Source: Adenophora triphylla var. japonica (taxonomy: Eukaryota; Streptophyta; Magnoliopsida; Asterales; Campanulaceae). From it: DNA of 64,000 nt. A program made the translations under genes and the position numbers. Location: assembly GCA_022495995.1 (NCBI GenBank), contig JAFEMH010001357.1:65001-129000 (forward strand), given 5' to 3'. This document shows positions 54,732-64,000 of the stretch, piece after piece (positions within the stretch are counted from its first letter, which is position 1; each line of letters begins with the position of its first letter). The notes below the pieces were generated by a model, which worked only from the letters and a program-made list of their open reading frames with translations, was not told the origin of the DNA and did no database searches.

Positions 54732-55720
54732 TGTAGACACCCCATTCTGAACCCATCGGATCACATTTATACCGCTCTAAGTCTCGCCTTAAGTCAAGAA
54801 GTAGAAATCCACCATTTCATCATGTTTCGTTAAGTTTTGACTAACCACCGTTAGTTTGAGACTAAACTGCATACGAGATAACGAGGGAAGGGCAGAATTG
54901 TCCACAGACTGCATTATCTCGTGCGGAATAGCATTTCTCGCGCCAGATAAAGGTATTATGCAGAATGCAGATAGCAGTTTCCTCGTCGATTTCAACCTCT
55001 TTTCGGGATAAAACTTCATCCATCCGGCCAACCAATGAATTTTGGAGTCTAGAACCTTCTCAAGGTGTTTGATCTCATCTTCAATACCTCTCCAACACCT
55101 ATAAATACTTGAAGACTTTCAGTATTTCAGAGGTCCACAATCCCAAGAAAATCCCCCTACATTTACTGGTTTCTCTCCTTGAAAGATTCCTGTAAATCAC
55201 CCCTAAAATCACCTAAATGTTTGTTTGTCAACCTTGTTGATAAACAAACATTAAGATCTGAATCAAGGAATAAGGCGAAGCTTTGTCCGTGTCAAGATTT
55301 GACTCTGAACTTGAGTCAAAACTCTGCCCAAATCACCTCACGCAAGGTAACTTCTATTTCCTTTCTAATTAATTATTAGAGTGGTATAAATACATAAAAT
55401 CTAGGATCGGCCTAGAGCCTCCCTAAATCATGGGGATGGTCTCGAAGCAATTGATCCTACATTCCGTTTAACCCCGTTAAATGGATCTTTATTTTATTTA
55501 TTTAAAATCTTCTTCTTTTTGAAAACCTCTCTTTTCTTTAGCAAGATCGATCTACAGATTGGGTGGAATGGGTGCTCCTTGACCTTCCCATTCCATAACC
55601 TAAGCCCCGAACCCAAAATCTCTTTCAAAATGGTTTTTCTATGTTTCCAAACAAATAATATAGGTGGCGACTCAAAAAGATGTTCAAAAAAGGGTAGAAA
55701 GAAATCCGCGCATCGCTACA
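54732..55720 (+). repeat. Tat-B 3' LTR
   Basis: TGTAGACACC ... CGCATCGCTACA, 989 bp, TATA at about 55099-55107. GTCCC follows at 55721-55725. It differs from the 5' LTR at scattered positions. Confidence 0.9.
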
Positions 55721-55725
55721 GTCCC

Positions 55726-56776
55726 AAGTCTATTTCACAACAAAATGCCGGGGCTTCTCTTCTACCCATTCTGAATGGTTTTATGGCCTTTCCCTCGGGG
55801 ATCTCTACCAATGAGGCTAGAGTGGCTAAGGCATCTGCAAATCTGTTCTTGTCCCTTGGCAGGTAATGGAAAGTCACTTCTCTGAACTGCTCAGTCAACT
55901 CTTCCATATAGGCATGATACCTCTGAAGGTTAGGATCCACAGTCTTCCACTTGTTGGAGACCTGGTTGATGATCAGGGCTGAGTCTCCATAGACCTCGAG
56001 CTCCTTGACATTCCTTTCTAAGGCAGCTTCTAAACCAGCAATGCAAGCTTCATACTCTGCGACATTATTCATGGCAGGGAAGTTCAATTTGAGGGCTATT
56101 GGCGTGTGCTCATCTTTCGGATTGACCAGTAGCATTCCTATTCCATTTCCTCTTTTGTTAGCAGCTCCGTTAAAGAAAAGCTGCCATCGGTTCTCAGGCT
56201 CAACTACAAAGATCCCTTCATCTGGGAATTGGGGTTCAGGCCCGCGGTCCTCATTGCTAGGGAAGTTTGCCAGATGATCTGACAACGGTTGGCCCTTGAT
56301 TGCCTTTCTCGTCACGTAGTTGATCTCATACTCAGCTAAGAAGAACGACCACTTTGCTAGACGCATCGAAAGGGAAGGCTTGTCGAAGATGTACTTGATG
56401 GGGTCCATTTTCGAGACCAAGTTCACAGAGTGGCAGAGTGGGCTTGCATGTAATGCTTCAGCTTACCGACTACCCAGACTAGTCCTGCACAAGTCTTTTC
56501 GCATGCTGAGTAATTGAGCTCACTTCCTTGCAGCTTTCGACTGACAAAGTAAATGGCATTTTCTACCCGAGAGTCTTTCTTCTCCTGAGCAAGCATAGCC
56601 CCAACTGTCGTATCAGTGACAGTGAGATAGAGCAGAAGAGGTTTCTGTCCATGTGGGGGGCATAACACTGGAGGATGTACTAGGTACGCCTTGATTTGGT
56701 CAAAGGTATCCTGGCATTCCCCAGTCCATTCTGTGTCTGCATTTTTCTTCATGAGCTTGAAGACGGGCTCGCACAT
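55726..56776 (-). pseudogene. pol: Tat-C RNase H and archaeal-type RNase H
   Basis: Minus strand: KPLLLYLTVTDTTVGAMLAQ, VSRKLQGSELNYS (RNase H), a frameshift near 56425, then WQLFFNGAANKRGNGIGM, NNVAEYEACIAGLEAALE, VYGDSALIINQ and NRFADALATLASL. The first catalytic Asp of the second RNase H is changed to Asn (FFNGAA; Tat-A and Tat-B have FFDGAA). It ends at the Tat-B insertion. Confidence 0.88.
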
Positions 56777-56779
56777 GGT

Positions 56780-57928
56780 AGTCAGCTGGTTGACAAAATG
56801 GCTGATGTACTATAATTTGCCCATAAAGCTCTTGACCTCTGTCTGGGTTCGAGGTGGCCTCATGTCCATAATGGCCTTGATCTTTCGGGGATCGACTTCA
56901 ATACCTCGTTCTGTGACCATATACCCAAGCACTTTTCCCCTTGTTACTCCAAAGGTGCATTTGGCAGGGTTCAGTCTCATAGAATGCTGTCTCAAGCTCT
57001 CAAAGAACTTTCGCAGGTCGACAAAGTGTCGTCCATCCTCACCTTTTGAATGGATTATCATGTCATCGACATAGACCTCAATTTCCTTATGGATCATGTC
57101 ATGAAAGAGTGCGGTTGCTGCCCTCTGATACGTAGCCCCAGCATTCTTAAGCCCAAAAGGCATCACTGTATAGTAGTATGTTCCCCACGGTGTGGTGAAG
57201 GCTGTCTTTTCTTGATCCTCCTCGACCATCTTGATATGGTTGTAGCCAGTAAAGCCATCAACGAAGGACTTGACTTCGTAGTTAGTAGTGGCGTCCACCA
57301 GAATGTCTATGTTCGGCAAGGGATAGTCATCTTTGGGGCTGGCCTTGTTCAGATCCCGGAAATCTACACAACAGCGCACCTTCCCATTGGCCTTAGTCAC
57401 AGTCACGATATTGGATAACCATGTCGGATATTCGATGACCCTGATGAATCCTACCTGCAGTAGCTTCTCAATCTCTTCTTTGACCTATAGGGACCACTCT
57501 GGCTTGATCTTTCTCAGTTTCTGCTTTACTGGCTTGGCATCTGGTGCCAGAGGGATTCTGTGCTCCACAATCGAACTATCTAGCCCCGGCATATCCCTGT
57601 ATGACCATGCAAACACATCCATGTATTCTCTGAGAAGATTGATTAGTCTGTCCCATTCAACTCCCTAGAAGAGGTTCCCAATCTGTGTCTCTTTAGGTTC
57701 CTCGACAGTACCCAAGTTAACACTTGTCAAAACCTCCTCGGTAGCTTGGGTCCGGTTTTCCTCTTTGTCTGTAACCTGCTTAAAGATTTCTTTAATGTAT
57801 TGTTCGTTTAGTGTGTTTGCATCTTGTTCAAATAATTCATTATTAATTGTTGTTAAGTTATTAGTTAATTTATCATTTGTTAAGTTGGCAATAAGGGGAT
57901 ACGCAGAAAGATCTATCATTTCATTCAA
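56780..57928 (-). pseudogene. pol: Tat-C pre-RT and reverse transcriptase
   Basis: Pre-RT frame 57928-57665 (MNEMIDLSAYPLIANLTNDK), then RT 57406-56810 with VDFRDLNKASPKDDYPLPNI, FVDGFTGYNHIKMVEEDQ and YVDDMIIHS, and a stop at 56810 before YISHFVNQLTTM. Between them lies pre-RT sequence with stops near 57487 and 57666. Confidence 0.88.
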
Positions 57929-58103
57929 AGCGAAAGGAAAGATGACATTGGCTACATATTCATAATCCTTAGGCGTGAGGCCTTCGGATGACTCGGAGGA
58001 CTAGAATTTGAGGATTCCTGACTCACATGACTCTTAACCCTAACGACTCTGGACCCTACACTTCTTATTGACTCGAAGTGTTTGACACGGGTTGGACTGG
58101 GGT

Positions 58104-60572
58104 TTACTCTTTCCTGCTGTTGCCTTGGGGAGTAGCAGTCTTGTCAGCGTTCCCATCCTGCTGTGTATCCTGTGAACCTTCACTGCCTTTGCTGACATCA
58201 TTCCCATGGGGGATGTTCAACTGATCTGGCGCAATCTCTTTTCCAAATCTGATCACATCCATTTGTACCTCTGGGGTAATAGGACCAGTTGCACTTTCGG
58301 CATCCGAGAGACAGCTTTCTCCATCATCAAAGTCTTCTGGCTCATTCACTCTTCTTTCCACATTCTTCCAAACAGGGGGTTGGGACTGATCTTCATGAAC
58401 AGTAAGAGCCATTACGAACACATTATGCTCACCGTGAGTGATGAAGGGTTCCGGAGAGACTTCCATCATCATAGCGTGGCTTACTTCTGCCTCACAATCT
58501 TCGTAAGTGAGTCTTCCTTCTGTAATCTTGACTATGGTCACTGGTTCGAAATCGCAAAAGAGAGGTCTGGCCTTGACAACATTAACGAAGTCAGTTCCTA
58601 TTATAGGTCCAAATTTTCCTTCCATGGCGGAGGCATCAATCAGATCTTTCCATTCTCCTTGCAGTTCAACATAAGGTACATTGAATTCCAGGATGTCTAT
58701 GATCTTTGAATTCCCGAAACCAGCTGCATTTGTCTCTCCAAACTTAATCATGTTGACTCGATTGTTGGCAGGAAGAGGATTCTTGACTACATTGGGACCC
58801 CGAGGTGGTTTAAGCTTGCCTTCTTCAATCAGGCGAGAGATCAGGAATTTCAGATAAGTACAATCATTGGTGTTATGCCCATGATATTTGTGAAAGCAGC
58901 AGTGCTTGGTTTCATCCATTCTAACACTAGGGTTATTTGGTTTCCAGTTTTCCAAAGGTCTAATGAGTCCTTCGGCCACCAAACCATCGAATACTTTCCC
59001 TAGTGGCATTCCAAAATCTTCGGAAGTGTAGAAACGAGGTCTTAGTTTCACAGCGGCTTGGGATGAACCTTGTCCAACATTCTCATTCTGGATATAATTG
59101 ACCGCGTCGACTGTTTCTTTTCCCTTTACAGTGACGGCTGTGGCATTTGAAACTGGTGCTTTGTACCGGTAAGAGTTGCTTGTCCCTGTGACCAGAGCCA
59201 TGTTGAAAGCATTTTCAAACTTGGTGCCGGCATTTACCATTGCCCGAAGATCAGGATAATAATAATTGCCAATCTGGACCCTTAACTGAGGCTTCAGGCA
59301 GGACTGGAAAATCTCCATATGTTCCTCTTCATTCAACGGAGTCATCATTTCACTAAGTTTCCGATTCCACCTCTTGTAGAATTCACTTACTGGCTCGTCT
59401 GGGCGCTGCAGAGTGCCTTGTAGGTCATTCCTGCTGGTTTCCCAATTCAAGTTGTCCTTGTACTTTTCCATGAATGCTTCCTTGATCTGGTCCCATGTGG
59501 CTCGGGCCTCTGGCTTCACATGCAGGAACCATCTAAGAGCTGAACCCTTTAATGATAGTTGGAAGTGATCGGCCATTTGCTGATACGTACAATCCTTAGC
59601 CCTCATGGCAAGAAGGTAACTTTCAATGTGAGTCCGAGGGCAATATGTGCCGTTGAACTTTTCAATCTCGGGCATTCGAAATTTTGGAGGAAGAGGGACA
59701 ATTTTGCTGGGATCAGTGATCTGGTATACTGCCTTTTTGGTGCTCAGTTCCCCGAATTTCTCTTGCATGGACTTAACTTGTTCCATCAGCCAAGTCATGT
59801 TAGGGTCAGGTGACGATTTTGGATTGTTCGATTCTGAAACAGGCTTATCAGATTTGGGTGGCAGGATAGTGGGTGGCACATTGATAGCTGGTACCATGGC
59901 TTGGGAGTCTTTCAAAGGGAAGTAAGCGTAAACTTGACCTGGTCCCGTGTTTCCGTGAGGCTGGTCAGAGGCATAGGAATTAGGTTCATAGTTATCGGGG
60001 TAAGGAAAGGAGTAAGGAACCTCGTGGGGTCCTGTTGGCAAGGTTGGGGGTGGAAGATCTGCTGTGGCAGGGCATAGGTTAAAGAGATCATTGGATTGAT
60101 TCTGAGGCCTGGAGATTGTCTGAGATGGCTCAAACTGAGGAGGGGGAGTGAATCCCATAGGATAGTGCAGAGACTGAGTAACTGGGATAGCCGTGGCATT
60201 TTCTCTCTGTTGGTAGGGAACAAAGCTGGGTCTTATCTGAGGAGGTGAGGGCGTTGGAACCCTGATGGCCTGGGATGTTGGAAAGGACTGAAAAGGGGTA
60301 GTCCTTGGTAAGGGATCATATGTGGATGGAGGAGGGCATTGGTTATAGGCTGGGGGAACTGAGATTGCTGCTTCTAGAGTCTCATCTTCTACCATAACCA
60401 GGGAACCGTTGGACTCAACCACTATCTGAACCCCATGTCGACATAGTGCATCAATAAGCATGGCTTGATGTTCCTCATGGACCTTACGACTGTTTTCCAA
60501 GGCTAAGGCTAGCTCTTCTTCCCTAGTCATCTGGTTACCCAAACCACTGCTGTTTTCTATCAAATCTGCCAT
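58104..60572 (-). CDS. gag: Tat-C gag (intact frame)
   Basis: From the ATG at 60572 (MADLIENSSGLGNQMTREEE) an uninterrupted frame of about 820 aa. It has a Pro-rich N-terminal half and the Retrotrans_gag core (EKFNGTYCPRTHIESYLLAM, GSALRWFLHVKPEARATWDQ, EFYKRWNRKLSEMM). A knuckle-like CCFHKYHGHNTNDC follows, then a C-terminal part (ILEFNVPYVELQGEWKD). The 32 codons upstream of this ATG run into Tat-D LTR sequence, so the ATG shared with Tat-A is preferred. The protease and G-patch segment that should follow is deleted; the frame ends in QGNSRKE. Confidence 0.88.
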   Translation of the reverse strand: MADLIENSSGLGNQMTREEELALALENSRKVHEEHQAMLIDALCRHGVQIVVESNGSLVMVEDETLEAAISVPPAYNQCPPPSTYDPLPRTTPFQSFPTSQAIRVPTPSPPQIRPSFVPYQQRENATAIPVTQSLHYPMGFTPPPQFEPSQTISRPQNQSNDLFNLCPATADLPPPTLPTGPHEVPYSFPYPDNYEPNSYASDQPHGNTGPGQVYAYFPLKDSQAMVPAINVPPTILPPKSDKPVSESNNPKSSPDPNMTWLMEQVKSMQEKFGELSTKKAVYQITDPSKIVPLPPKFRMPEIEKFNGTYCPRTHIESYLLAMRAKDCTYQQMADHFQLSLKGSALRWFLHVKPEARATWDQIKEAFMEKYKDNLNWETSRNDLQGTLQRPDEPVSEFYKRWNRKLSEMMTPLNEEEHMEIFQSCLKPQLRVQIGNYYYPDLRAMVNAGTKFENAFNMALVTGTSNSYRYKAPVSNATAVTVKGKETVDAVNYIQNENVGQGSSQAAVKLRPRFYTSEDFGMPLGKVFDGLVAEGLIRPLENWKPNNPSVRMDETKHCCFHKYHGHNTNDCTYLKFLISRLIEEGKLKPPRGPNVVKNPLPANNRVNMIKFGETNAAGFGNSKIIDILEFNVPYVELQGEWKDLIDASAMEGKFGPIIGTDFVNVVKARPLFCDFEPVTIVKITEGRLTYEDCEAEVSHAMMMEVSPEPFITHGEHNVFVMALTVHEDQSQPPVWKNVERRVNEPEDFDDGESCLSDAESATGPITPEVQMDVIRFGKEIAPDQLNIPHGNDVSKGSEGSQDTQQDGNADKTATPQGNSRKE

Positions 60573-61059
60573 TCTGACTCTCTGGGCTGACAAAACTGAG
60601 GATTCTGGCAAGCTATCTGAGAATTCTACGCTGACAAGCCGCTGACCCAGTATTCTGTAAGTACCCAAATCCGGATCGCCAAAATCCGTTAAAAGTTAAC
60701 CAGAATCCGTTAACTGGCCCGCTCCAGGTTAACCGGAACATGTTAAGCTCCCCGCTCCCAAGCCAACAAGACGTCCCGGGACTGCCCCGTGCATCCCAAC
60801 GTCGAAGCGTACTCAACACATGTCGTCGCACGTAAAAGTACAGCTTCTCCTGAAAAATGCACTTTTCGGCACTTTTCGGGGGCGTTTCGGACATTTTTCG
60901 GACAGTTATTTTAAAAACGGACAAAATCGGGGATAATGGCACGAAATCCCATGCCCTAGGTGAGTCACAGGACACGTGGCATGCTTGCCACAGCTTCCTT
61001 GTCAACATCAATCAAAAATCAGTGTGAAAAGACTAAAATACCCCTGGTATGCAGTCTAA

Positions 61060-61190
61060 GTCCGGCCGAACTCTTTTGCAGACAATCCAAAATTGCCAGC
61101 AAGTCCCTCCAATTTCCAAAGTTTCATAAAACCCCCTGGAATTCAGCCTAAGTCTGTCCGGACACTTTCACAAATTTCACCTATAAATAC
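61060..61190 (+). promoter_or_regulatory. Tat-D LTR promoter with palindromes
   Basis: GTCCGGCCGA (61060-61069) and TGTCCGGACA (about 61156-61165) precede CTATAAATAC (61181-61190). The two sites are further apart than in the other families. Confidence 0.5.
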
Positions 61191-61631
61191 AGACCTCTGT
61201 CAAGCATTTTAACAACAACAAAAATCACCCAAAATCCTCTCAAGCCACGGCATAAACCAGTTTCCACCTTCCCCGAGCCCCTTTTTTCCTCGATTTGCGT
61301 GAAAACTTCGCGTTTCAACCAAACACGAACCAAAACACCTCGAAACACCGTTCCAAACACCTTTTTGTATCCTGTATACACCCACCAAGCCAAAGGAGCC
61401 AACCCTAGCCATAGGTAGTGCTCTCTCTCCCTAAACTCTCGTTCCGTCTCGGTTTACGCACCAGTCGCTACAACCGTTTCGGACGAACGTTGTGGAAATG
61501 TAGACGTCACCGTCTAACGGGGTCCGATACGTTTTAGTCCTTGATCCTCTTCTCTTCCCATAAGAGAAGTAATCTCGGGTTAAAACGGCGTTCCAGCCCC
61601 GTTCCGTTACTTTTTATGTCATTAACAAATT

Positions 61632-61790
61632 CCGGATCGTTTGATCCGTCGAACGTCATTTACTTTCATGTCATTTACAATTCCGGATCGTTTGATCCGT
61701 TGATCGTCCTTTAATTTTACGCAACTTTACAATTCCGAGCCGTTTGGCTCGTTGAACGCACTTTACAATTCCGGGTCATTTGATTCCGTC
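61632..61790 (+). repeat. Four small hairpins with compensating changes
   Basis: CGGATCGTTTGATCCG (61633-61648 and 61684-61699), CGAGCCGTTTGGCTCG (61736-61751) and CGGGTCATTTGATTCCG (61772-61788). The loop keeps a TTT core (GTTT or ATTT) while both stem strands change together. Confidence 0.75.
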
Positions 61791-62572
61791 GATACCGCAC
61801 TTTAAATACTGTCATTTACATGTTCGAGCCGTTTGGATCATGATAGTATTTACTTATCAAATGTACGAGTCGCAAAACGATTCGTTGATCGCATATCATT
61901 TAATGTCTTTTTCCGGTAAAATCGCTAACAATGTAATGCTCAGTTCAAAACCGGAGTTCGACATTCGAACTCTCTTTCAAAACGTGCAAAATGACGTTTG
62001 GCATCTAAACGCTCATCTTCAAACTTAGAAGCCGACTTTTGACATTAAAAATCATTTAATGCTTTTTTCCCGTAAAATTGCTAACAATGACACGTCCGGT
62101 TCAAAACCGGAGTTCGACATTCAAACTCTCTTTCAAAAACGCGCGAAATGACATTTGGCATCCAAACGATCATCTTCAAAATCCGACGTTTAACATTCAA
62201 ATGCTCTTTTCTTTAAAGTCAACATTTGACACTTAAGTTAAACAGTTAAAATCAGCATTCGCGCCACTTTTCCTAAAACTTCCAAAATCGACGTTTGTCA
62301 TTCAAACGCTCGCCTTTTCAAACAAAATCACATAATCAACGTTTGACATTCAAACCAAGATTAAGCTTGTCATTCAAGCCCCCATTTTAAAAATGCAAAC
62401 ACACAGACACACACACGCACACATTTTTGAGAAAGGTAGAAAGACTCGTCATACGAGGCATTTCGGGTGATCTCAAAATACTCTTCCTGAAAGCGAGGTC
62501 TCAGACACCAACCCTCCGCGAAAGACAACCACCCTTTTCCCGCCGCGCGCGAAAAGTCCGGTTAATTTCAGT

Positions 62573-62591
62573 TGGCGACTCCGCTGGGGAC
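62573..62591 (+). other. Tat-D primer binding site
   Basis: TGGCGACTCCGCTGGGGAC, identical to the Tat-B PBS and complementary to a tRNA-Arg 3' end. Confidence 0.88.
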
Positions 62592-63879
62592 TTGGATACT
62601 TTTTTCAAAACTACCGTTGTTTTCAAAAAAGCCTTTCGTGGGTCAAACTTTCGTTTACCCTTCCTCGTTTTATGTGCGTGTGTTACTTTAAACCTCGAAC
62701 GGTTTTTTTTAGGGTGTTACATTATCGTCTTTTTCAAAATCATAACATGTTCGTGCATTCCCGTTCATACTTGATTTTCATGCTACATTTTGAACTGTGT
62801 ATAAAATTCTTTAAGACACATTCTGAAAAATCTCTGTTTTACTCAGAAAAAGAATTTTAGTGACCGCACACTACTCGCACTTGCTGCCTCGGTACACCGC
62901 ACTTCACGTGCACTTGCTGCCTCAGTACACTGCACACTAGGACCCGTAACCTGGGATGACCCTTCAGTTGCAGCTCGGTTGGTCTGCCAGACACCTTTCG
63001 AGCGCGCACGGGGTCGTCCCAAACAGCCCATCCTAGCCCGTGTAAGCCATGCACTCTTTGTGTCACACTTCGTCCAAGACCCCGGTTGGTTTTTGGCTTA
63101 GTACGTGTCATAAAGCCCAAGTGTATGTTTTTACGCCGGGTTCCGTCACGAGTCAAGCTCGAAAGATTGAGACCGAAGGTCATTCCCGACCCGAAGTCTT
63201 GAGCTTTTCAGCCTTGACTTTGACGCGGAGCTCTGTCGAAAAATATACCCGAAGGTTCAATGTGACACCGTGTCACCAAACCCTCATCGTATGCACCGTG
63301 CCAGCCACAACTTGGCCAACGCCGAAAGCTAAGGCACCTCGCGCAAGCGAGTCAGGAGAGGTCATGCAGAAATTTTGGCATGATCCCCGCCTTAACTTAA
63401 GGACGTTGACTTCGACTGTGGCCCGTGCGTCACATATGTTGGAAGTTTGCGTGATCAGCTAGCCTTAAGTTCACTTTTTCCTTTGTCGGTGGAACTCGCT
63501 TGCCTTATAGGACCCTCGCTCGGGATTGTACGTCCCGAGAAAATGATCTACAAATGGAAACGAGGGGCTTATAAACGTAGTGACGAGATCCACTGATTAG
63601 AGCCTTAGGTTAGTTGCGAAAAAGAAGACACAATCTTTTCCAACTGATTAGGACTCTGAGAAAATGCGTTTTAAGTAAACATTAATCGGTAACTGCACAT
63701 TGCACAAGCCCGAAACCCTGAGCCAAATACCCTTTTCGAAGCCTAAACCCTGCCTTTCGTTCCCTGTAGCGAGCAGAAAGTGGTTCAGAATTCCGGGTCA
63801 GCGCCTCGCCAGAATCACAGTTACGGCAGCGTCAGACAGTTCTTCGGTTCCCTCAGTTCCCTCCGCCAGAATATCCGAC
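62592..63879 (+). other. Tat-D leader
   Basis: No credible protein frame. 62840-63110 (ACCGCACACTACTCGCAC ... CATAAAGCCCAAG) and 63485-63640 match the Tat-A leader at 14500-14740 and 15385-15540. GCACTTGCTGCCTC is repeated at 62877 and 62910. Confidence 0.7.
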
Positions 63880-63984
63880 ATGTCTAGCTCACCGAGAAAT
63901 CGTGACGGGGACGGACCCCCGCCACGGGTAACAGATATGACATTGGAAGAAGCCATACGGGCTTGTGAGGTTCACAAGAGGTAG
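63880..63984 (+). pseudogene. gag: Tat-D gag, N-terminus
   Basis: ATG at 63880 (MSSSPRNRDGDGPPPRVTDM) lies where the gag ATGs of Tat-A and Tat-C lie. The segment DMTLEEAIRACEVHKR parallels MTREEELALALENSRK. A TAG at 63982-63984 stops the frame soon after, and the window then ends, so the state of the rest is unknown. Confidence 0.65.
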
Positions 63985-64000
63985 AAAGAAGATCAGCAGA

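Larger units (their letters stand above)
39865..55720 (+). mobile_element. Tat-B: near-complete Tat-lineage LTR retrotransposon
   Basis: Two LTRs (39865-40852 and 54732-55720) flank 13.9 kb and the target duplication GTCCC is intact on both outer sides. Order: PBS, leader, gag, protease, G-patch, RT, two RNases H, integrase, hairpin repeats, antisense aORF2 and aORF1, minisatellite. The LTRs differ at a few percent of positions, so the insertion is not recent. Just before the 3' LTR lies a 107-bp copy of the 5' flank where the polypurine tract should be. Stops and frameshifts are scattered through gag-pol. Confidence 0.88.
36933..60572 (-). mobile_element. Tat-C: Ty3/gypsy element disrupted by nested insertions
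   Basis: Minus-strand copy closely related to Tat-A. The pieces in order are gag (60572-58104), pre-RT and RT (57928-56780), RNases H (56776-55726), integrase (39864-38808) and integrase C-terminus (37070-36933). Tat-B splits it at GTCCC (39860-39864 and 55721-55725), the solo LTR splits it at GCCTCT, and Copia-E and Tat-D cut its two ends. The protease and G-patch region is deleted. Its LTRs are outside the window or lost. Confidence 0.85.
60656..62570 (+). repeat. Tat-D 5' LTR
   Basis: Starts TGTAAGTACCCAAATCCGG, close to the first bases of the Tat-A LTRs but soon diverging, and ends GGTTAATTTCA two bases before the PBS. TATA at 61181-61190; donor-like ATAG-GTAGTG at 61415. From 61620 to 62380 it holds hairpin repeats and an imperfect tandem duplication (about 61900-62030 and 62050-62190) with TTCAAAACCGGAGTTCGACA. 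Confidence 0.85.
61415..63769 (+). other. Predicted leader intron of Tat-D
   Basis: Donor at 61415 in the LTR and acceptor TTCCCTGTAG (AG at 63768-63769), followed by the exon CGAGCAGAAAGTGG that matches Tat-A after its acceptor. Splicing would remove the PBS. Confidence 0.4.
60656..64000 (+). mobile_element. Tat-D: 5' part of a Tat-lineage retrotransposon
   Basis: LTR 60656-62570, PBS 62573-62591, leader with homology to Tat-A, and gag start at 63880. It is inserted in Tat-C just upstream of its gag, between TATTC and the LTR. The rest of the element, its 3' LTR and the far side of the target duplication lie beyond the window. Confidence 0.85.

Noticed and set aside
54732..55720. Solo LTR in Tat-C
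   Set aside because: First suspected because host sequence lies on both sides, but the left host piece is the 107-bp duplicated flank and the outer GTCCC pair encloses the whole Tat-B, so it is the 3' LTR.

Overview
The window is a piece of plant nuclear genome made almost entirely of nested transposable elements. The evidence is plant-type Ty3/gypsy (Tat/Ogre-like) and Ty1/copia polyproteins, a CACTA element, a Stowaway-like MITE, GT-AG introns, TATA-box LTR promoters and a P-type pentatricopeptide-repeat (PPR) gene fragment. I see no intact host gene, rRNA gene or tRNA gene. A repeat-rich, probably heterochromatic region of a large-genome eudicot fits best; the species cannot be told from this sequence.

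Layout. 1-2872: a degraded element (LARD-G) with a transposase_28/gag-like gene in several exons, possibly resuming at 8445-8810. 2873-8444: an insertion carrying a reverse-strand PPR gene fragment, itself split by a non-autonomous CACTA transposon (4296-7570) that contains a near-perfect foldback. 8877-9149: a MITE. 9749-14000: an inverted 3' fragment of a Tat element (Tat-A', minus). 14001-31159: Tat-A (plus), with gag-pol at 15781-22825, two antisense genes at 23358-28000 and a 3' LTR at 29254-31159. 31160-36932: a truncated copia element (Copia-E, minus). 36933-60572: Tat-C (minus), broken by Copia-E, a solo LTR (37071-38807) and the 15.9-kb Tat-B (plus, 39865-55720). 60656 to the window end: the 5' part of Tat-D (plus), inserted in the gag leader of Tat-C.

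Tat-A and Tat-B share one plan: LTR, PBS matching a tRNA-Arg 3' end, long leader, gag, protease, G-patch, RT, RNase H, archaeal-type RNase H, integrase, a duplicated hairpin, two spliced antisense genes (one plant-mobile-domain-like, one ending in a basic tail), a minisatellite and the 3' LTR. All coding regions carry stops or frameshifts, so none of these copies looks autonomous now.

Two signals are not explained by the usual annotation. First, pairs of short CG-centred palindromes sit about 20-150 bp upstream of nearly every TATA box, in the LTR promoters and also in front of both antisense genes; each family has its own core sequence. Second, a recurrent RNA motif (CTACG ... CGTAG with two further stems) appears nine times, and its stems change in a compensating way that implies a nested pseudoknot.
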